A DNA stretch of 64,000 nt, from NCBI GenBank assembly GCA_016110215.1, contig JADWQD010000004.1, positions 1,364,001 through 1,428,000 of the forward strand. The letters are read 5' to 3'. The notes under the pieces are model-generated. The model did not search any database, was not told the DNA's origin, and was given only the letters and a program-made list of their open reading frames with translations. The DNA is from Capronia americana. Its lineage: Eukaryota > Ascomycota > Eurotiomycetes > Chaetothyriales > Herpotrichiellaceae. Each line of letters opens with the position of its first letter. Position 1 is the first letter of the stretch. The translations under genes and the position numbers were made by a program. Shown piece after piece: positions 58,738 to 64,000 of the stretch.

Positions 58738-60664
58738 ATGACCATGACCACGGAGATGACGCCGGAGTCGATTCCCGGCACGGTGCATTTGGTCGACTTG
58801 GACCATACTATGCGGACACGCCATGCAGACGCCGGTGCTGGGGATATTGTGCTCGTCCCGACGCCTTCGAACGACCCCAACGACCCGCTGAACTGGTCGC
58901 CGCGACGGAAGGTGCTCTCCAGTATCTGCTCCAACATGTACGCGGCTTTACTCGCATCATGAGCGACGCTAACATGCTGCAGGTATACGTGGTTTACCGG
59001 AATGTCGGTTTCTACAGTCTACAGTGTTTTGGTTCCACTTTCGCAGGCCTCTGGCGTCTCAGTCTCGGCCCTGAACCAGGGCACTGGTTACATGTTCCTG
59101 TTCTTGGGCTGGGGTTTGCTTTTCTGGCAACCATTCTCGCTACGCTACGGGGTAAGCCGTTATCACAGATATTACTGTTGTTGTTCTAACGACTATTGCA
59201 GAAGCGCCTGGCATACCTCATTTCTGTCCTCGGATCACTTGTGAGTAACAACATGTCTCGCTTGGTGTTGATGACCATTACTGACTCGGCGGCAGGGTAC
59301 TTGTATCTGGAGGTCAGTAAAGCTATATCGATTGCACTCACCGGGTCTCTCTAACAACGCTTAGCGCCTACGTTACGAGCAATGGTGAATGGATCGCCAA
59401 ATGCATTGTTCAAGGTTTCTTCAATGCCCCAATCGAGGCTCTTCCCGAGATCTCCGTTACCGATGTGGTATGAGCATTCCGAGCGTCGTCGAAAGCAAGC
59501 ACATCTGACCTCTGGGATAGTATTTTACGCATCAGCGCGGCACCTACATGGGCATCTACGCGTTTACGCTCGCCGGCAGCAACTACTTCACCCCGGTCCT
59601 CTGCGGTTTCATTGCTGATGGCCAGGGATGGCGCTGGGTCTTCTATTGGCCTGCCATCTTCCTCGGTTTCGTTTTCGTCTTCCTCTTCTTCTTCATGGAA
59701 GAGACCAACTACAACAGGAAGACTGTCGGACTCGTCGCGGAAATTGATACACCGCCATCGGAGCCTGCAATGGAGAAAGACTCGGAGAAGATCCCCGCGG
59801 CTGTGCTCTCGACTCCTACGACCGACTACGCACCGGAGAAAACATTCGTTCAAAAGCTGTCAATCTGGAAGCCTCAGCCTGGCCAGCCCATGATCCAGCG
59901 GGCGATCCGCAGTCTGAGCTACCTGGGGTGGCCAGTCATTTTCTACGCCGGCTTTTCCTACGGGTCTTATCTGATCTGGTTCAACGTCTTGAATGCGACG
60001 GCGTCAATCATCCTCGGCGGACCACCTTACAACTTCTCGCCGTCCATGGTCGGCCTCTCCTATCTTTCCTGCACTCTCGGTGTGATCCTTGGATGTCTCA
60101 TTTCCGGCCGACTGAGCGATTGGCTGACCATCAAACTCGCGCGCCACAACAAGGGCATCATGGAAGCCGAACACCGTCTATGGCCATTCTTGCTCTGCGT
60201 CGTCTTCGTTCCCGGTGCTCTCATCCTATGGGGTGTGGGCGCGGCTCATGGTGTCCACTGGTTCGGCCTCATCTTCGCCATGGGCACGTTGGCATTCGCC
60301 ACCACATTTGGTGTCACCCTCAGCATCAACTATATGATTGATAGCTATCAGGAGATCTCGGGCGATGCCATGACCACCGTCATCCTCGTCCGGAATACCA
60401 TGTCCTTTGCGATCAGCTACGGGTAAGAAGAGTTTCTGTTCCCCCATGCGACAACTATGTGTGACTGACCACCGGTATAGAATCACCCCCTGGTTGACGA
60501 ACCTCGGCTACCAGAACTGCTTCATCTCTGCAGCGTTCGTCGGCATGGCTGCCTCGTCTGTCTTCTTCCTGATGATCATGTTTGGCAAGAAGTTCCGCAT
60601 CCAAAGCGCAGGGAAATACTGGAGAATGGTCGCCGCTGACAAGGCAAAATATGGTGAGCACTGA
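58738..60664 (+). CDS. MFS transporter with a 17-nt microexon
   Basis: This is a plasma-membrane major facilitator of the fungal DHA1-like group. Exons 58738-58937, 58983-59151, 59202-59240, 59296-59312, 59365-59467, 59521-60422 and 60481-60664 give 537 residues. Frame and family landmarks are only met by splicing in the 17-nt exon, which gives LGSLGTCIWSAYVTSNGEWI. Others are DPLNWSPRRK, LGWGLLFWQPFSLRYGKR (motif A-like), RGTYMGIYAFTLAGSNY, and EETNYNRKT at the central loop. The start MTMTTEMTPE has a second ATG two codons on. It is divergent from the amidase and upstream of the second Zn2Cys6 gene. It may take up or export an amide or related compound. Confidence 0.88.
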
Positions 60665-61477
60665 AGCCAGACACCGAATGGAAGGCGTCCAGTCCATACA
60701 GGAGGCATGTGTCAGGGGATATAAACCGCCGCGGTAGATGTGAACACGCAGTATATTCTGTCCATGTTGGAAATTGTCGTACTGCGTAGACCGATCGAGC
60801 CCATGTCTATCTCCATGTCAAACGACTAATTAACCGGACAAAGTACATTATGGCATTTGCCCATTCAAGCCCTTCCCAGTACTGTAGTTGGAATAGTGCA
60901 TAGTGCAACCCAGCTAAGTACGCACTCTGTCCTACTAGCACGTCCCGTATCTGGACTCGGCCATGACAAACTACTGGTACTATCGTAGCCCCGAAGTTTA
61001 ATGCCCAGCACGCGGCCGCAAGGAACAGCACAGAAGGTAAGACTTCTCCTTATCAATGGCCGACCGGGCGGTCCAATCATCGGGCATGAAGCATTGGGGG
61101 GATTAAGTCCAGGCGTCCCCGCAATTTGAGATGCGAGGGCATGCGCGGACCCATTCCACTGTAGCTCGTACTTACAACAGTTCGAGTACCGGAGTGTTTC
61201 TGTCGGTGATTCATTCTTCCTCCTTCGACTGGCTCAAGCGGACCCATTCGATTGTGTCGGCGATTCTTCTTCTTCCTCCATTGACTGCTGTGGTGTTTGG
61301 TGTTGAGACTTTCAGGACCGGCCTGCGCGTGTTCTTTCCGGGTGGACGGACGCTTCGACTGCGTTGAGGGGCTACTGTACGGTCCGGTTAACTTGTTGGG
61401 ACGACATCCGTGCTTTGTATACGATTCGATAACGTCAGGACGACATCAAATACGACTTGACATCGTTTTACAACGAC
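60665..61477. other. Intergenic before the second regulator gene
   Basis: About 810 bp, no supported gene; probably 3' UTR of the MFS gene and the regulator promoter. Confidence 0.5.
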
Positions 61478-63119
61478 ATGACTGGAGCTCCTCAACGTCC
61501 AAGATTGCGCGCAAAGACTGGATGCCTCACATGTGAGTGTCTTCCTCAGTGACAATCCCGTCTGCTCATACCAGTCTGCCTCCAGGCAAGCACAGGAGAA
61601 AGAAGTGCGACGAAGAACGTCCCGCATGTCAGCGCTGCCGGTATTCTGGATATCATTGTCAATGGCCGACGTCCGACGACCTGATCGACCGGCGGTATTC
61701 ATCGCACCCGGCGCGTCGAAAGTCGACCTCGCCGGCACCGTCAATTGCTAGTGCCGACTCGAGCGATACTATACAACCACTCCCCATCTCCAGGAAGGAC
61801 CAATGCAGCGACGGCTTCTCGACCGACGCAACCGTGTCACGGTACTCGGAAGCGGCGGCTCATCAGCTGTTATGCCACGATCTCGAGTCCGTGCTCGCTC
61901 GCCACTTCGTGGACCGCTACTACAGTCTGCTACTGCTGCCGAGCTGCCATCCACAGTACTATCACGGGTGGATCAACGAGATCCAGGAACTCATGCTTCA
62001 GCACAAATGTCTGCGGTCGTCGGTGTTGGCGTGCGCGGCGTCTCATCTGCATTTCGTGGACGCGTCGCCGCAGATGCAGGAACTCTCGCTCACGTACTAT
62101 TCCCAGGCCATCAGAGGACTGTCGGAGGTTCTTGCGAGGGCATCGCAGCTGGAGAATCATAACGGCTTATTGATGTCGATTATGCTGCTGTATCTACACG
62201 GGGTAGGTTCGCGACATGGCTTCGCTGATTCCATTGGCATTATGATAACATGCTGACGAGCGAATACCAGTGCATGGGAAGAGGGACCTACAACGACATC
62301 CCGCGTCACGTCAACGCCGCGATCCGCATCCTCAAGCTCCGACTTTTGGACCGGCCTCTGAGCATCAGCCGGCCGTTCGACCGTCTGGCGGTGGAAAGCG
62401 TGTTATACCAGATCTTCCTCGTCACCATGGGGTCCTGGTCCGACTACTCCGCGCTCGGATACCAGTTCGACGCCGGGTTCTGGCTGCGGGCCGAGAACTT
62501 GCTGGCCCAGTCGATGTTGTTCCCGAGCACGTCCATCTCGACCAACAGTCCCGTACTGGGTGTGCCGATGGATCTGTTCAAGCTCGTCCTGTCGATCAGG
62601 CGGCTGTGGGAGAGCCCATTTCGGCATGACGAGGAAACGCTGGACGAGCTGAGGACCGAGCTGGACGAGTGGGAGCGCACAATCATCGTCTCGGGCCCGG
62701 CGTCTCCGGACGACCAGTCCGCGCCGGCCGACAGCCACTACGAGCTCTACAAGGACGCCACGGCCCTGTACGTCCTAGTTTCGTCGTTGCTCGTGCAGGA
62801 ACTGTGCGAAGGCCACACCGACGAGATCGGGATCGGGATCGGCCCTCCGGAGCCAGTTCCGCCTGATTGCTGGCAAGTCGAAAAGGCGGCGGAGATCCTA
62901 CGGCGCCACGAGCACGACGTCGACTGGGCAAGGTGTTATATTGGGAACTGGCCCGTCTATACGCTCGGGTTCTTCATGAGTTCCCCCGACGACATCCAGC
63001 TTGTCCGCGACGACATGCGCCGGAGGTGGGACTCGATGAGGTTTTCTCAGCTCGAGCGGTTTCGAAATGAACTTGAAGCGATTTGGATTCAGCGGGAAGG
63101 TTTGTCGCAAGAAGCGTAG
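61478..63119 (+). CDS. Zn2Cys6 transcription factor (second regulator)
   Basis: Exons 61478-61532, 61586-62202 and 62271-63119 give 506 residues. The zinc cluster is split by the first intron and restored as CLTCKHRRKKCDEERPACQR with Cys16, 19, 26, 33, 36 and 43 (C-x2-C-x6-C-x6-C-x2-C-x6-C). A Ser/Pro-rich linker follows. The rest resembles the fungal-specific C-terminal effector domain of the Fungal_trans_2/UGA3-ARCA group, with ARHFVDRYYSLLLL, RSSVLACAASHLHF and NDIPRHVNAAIRILKLRLLD. It is short compared with the first regulator. Its place next to the MFS transporter and amidase suggests local control; this is inference. Confidence 0.9.
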
Positions 63120-63530
63120 CGTAATGTAGCGATGCAATCACACTAATTAGTAATGAATGGTCGATGATGGATGATCTGATGAGAAGAGATATTCTTTGAA
63201 AACAAAAGCTGTCTAGAACGTGTGACCTTATCGCCGTGTTACATATTTGCGAAGGACAGCCTCGCTGGTGTACGGAGTGCCGAGTATTCAGAGAACAGTA
63301 GAGAATACGAGTATGAGCTCTAAAACTTCAAGCTATGTATGTACCGTACATAGCACGCCCAGGGCACCAATTCCACTAGTAGCCAGCCTGTGGATGTGAG
63401 TGTGAGTGGGTGTGGGAGAATCATGCAGCGCCAACGATCCCCCCACATCCCCTCGTCATAAATCTTTTGTTGATATTTTGTACATCGCTAAAACTTGGTA
63501 ATTTTATGCTCCAAAATCACACAGATTTTC
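63120..63530. other. Intergenic between regulator and tRNA gene
   Basis: 411 bp with no gene seen. The part near the tRNA is AT-rich. Confidence 0.5.
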
Positions 63531-63663
63531 GAGAGGATGGCCGAGTGGTTTAAGGCGGCAGATTTAAGTCCCATTATCTACGTCCTACAAGACTAGGTGA
63601 ACGAAAGACGACCTATCCTCTGCTTTCCGTAAGGAAGCGTGGGTTCGAACCCCACTCCTCTCA
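63531..63663 (+). tRNA. trnL-UAA: tRNA-Leu (anticodon UAA), with 49-nt intron
   Basis: The acceptor stem GAGAGGA pairs with TCCTCTC. The A box reads TGGCCGAGTGG and the T arm GTGGG-TTCGAAC-CCCAC contains the B box. The anticodon stem GCAGA (63558-63562) pairs with TCTGC (63619-63623), and the loop TTTAAG gives anticodon TAA at 63565-63567. An intron from 63569 to about 63617 follows position 37, as in nuclear tRNAs. The long variable arm is typical of leucine tRNAs. CCA is not encoded. Confidence 0.96.
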
Positions 63664-63666
63664 AAG

Positions 63667-63673
63667 TTTTTTT
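63667..63673 (+). terminator. RNA polymerase III T-run terminator
   Basis: Seven T residues start four bases after the tRNA discriminator base. Confidence 0.9.
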
Positions 63674-64000
63674 GCCCTTCTTTTGAAAGCTACGTACCTA
63701 ACAATCGTACTGCAACTAATGTAAGTGCGTGACATGGACACGAACCCTCTCGGTGAGCCTGGCTGGTGATGAAATACGGAGGAGGTACATGGAAGTTCGA
63801 GTATTTAAAATCAATCTGTGCGCGCGGGCTGTGTTTTTGATATGCAGCAGATCGCGAGGAGGCCGCACTTGACCCCCCTAGAGGCCCTGTTACACTTTAA
63901 ATTTGCAGCCGCGACTACCGTACAGGTCCCTTATTCATCCTTAAACGGCACGCTATTTCTGGAGATATACTTTGTACAGTACATGACTGCGAGGTGACAT
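63674..64000. other. 3' flank of the tRNA to window end
   Basis: 327 bp with no gene or repeat that I can support. Confidence 0.5.

Overview
The window is nuclear DNA of a filamentous ascomycete (Pezizomycotina). The signs are short GT-AG introns (mostly 45-70 nt) with CTRAC-like branch sites, Zn2Cys6 regulators, an asco-laccase C-terminal plug, a GATOR1 NPR2 gene and an intron-containing tRNA-Leu. A member of Eurotiomycetes, perhaps Chaetothyriales, is my guess and is not demonstrated. I rebuilt 19 protein genes (one cut by the left edge) and one tRNA by joining exons across splice sites; reading frames were checked at every junction.

Region 1 (1-22.8 kb) looks like an aromatic-compound gene cluster. 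It holds the 3' part of a laccase, two paralogous TfdB/MhpA-type FAD aromatic monooxygenases, a salicylaldehyde/vanillin-type aldehyde dehydrogenase divergent from the first monooxygenase, a TRI12-like MFS exporter, an FMO-type flavoprotein, a type I extradiol ring-cleavage dioxygenase with its whole active site, and a Zn2Cys6 regulator. One chromatin gene (HIRIP3-like) sits inside. A plausible flow is ring hydroxylation to a catechol, extradiol (meta) cleavage and oxidation of the semialdehyde. Fungi normally use intradiol cleavage, so this is the most interesting part of the window. The later meta-pathway enzymes are not seen here.

Region 2 (24.5-35 kb) holds an arrestin-like adaptor with a PPPY motif, a 10-exon full-size ABCB exporter, and a divergent CYP51 (sterol 14-alpha-demethylase) whose true C-terminus lies in a small 3' exon. 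Two ~100-bp direct repeats lie between CYP51 and the ABCB start.

Region 3 (36-55.8 kb) is mostly housekeeping: RRP14/SURF6, the PKA regulatory subunit, a CBM48 protein, Pelota/Dom34, an orphan protein with a canonical PCNA-binding box, and NPR2, which carries a GC-AG intron. Two DHA1-type MFS transporters are interspersed.

Region 4 (55.9-64 kb) holds an amidase, a divergent MFS transporter with a 17-nt microexon, a second Zn2Cys6 regulator, and tRNA-Leu(UAA) with a 49-nt intron and a T7 terminator.
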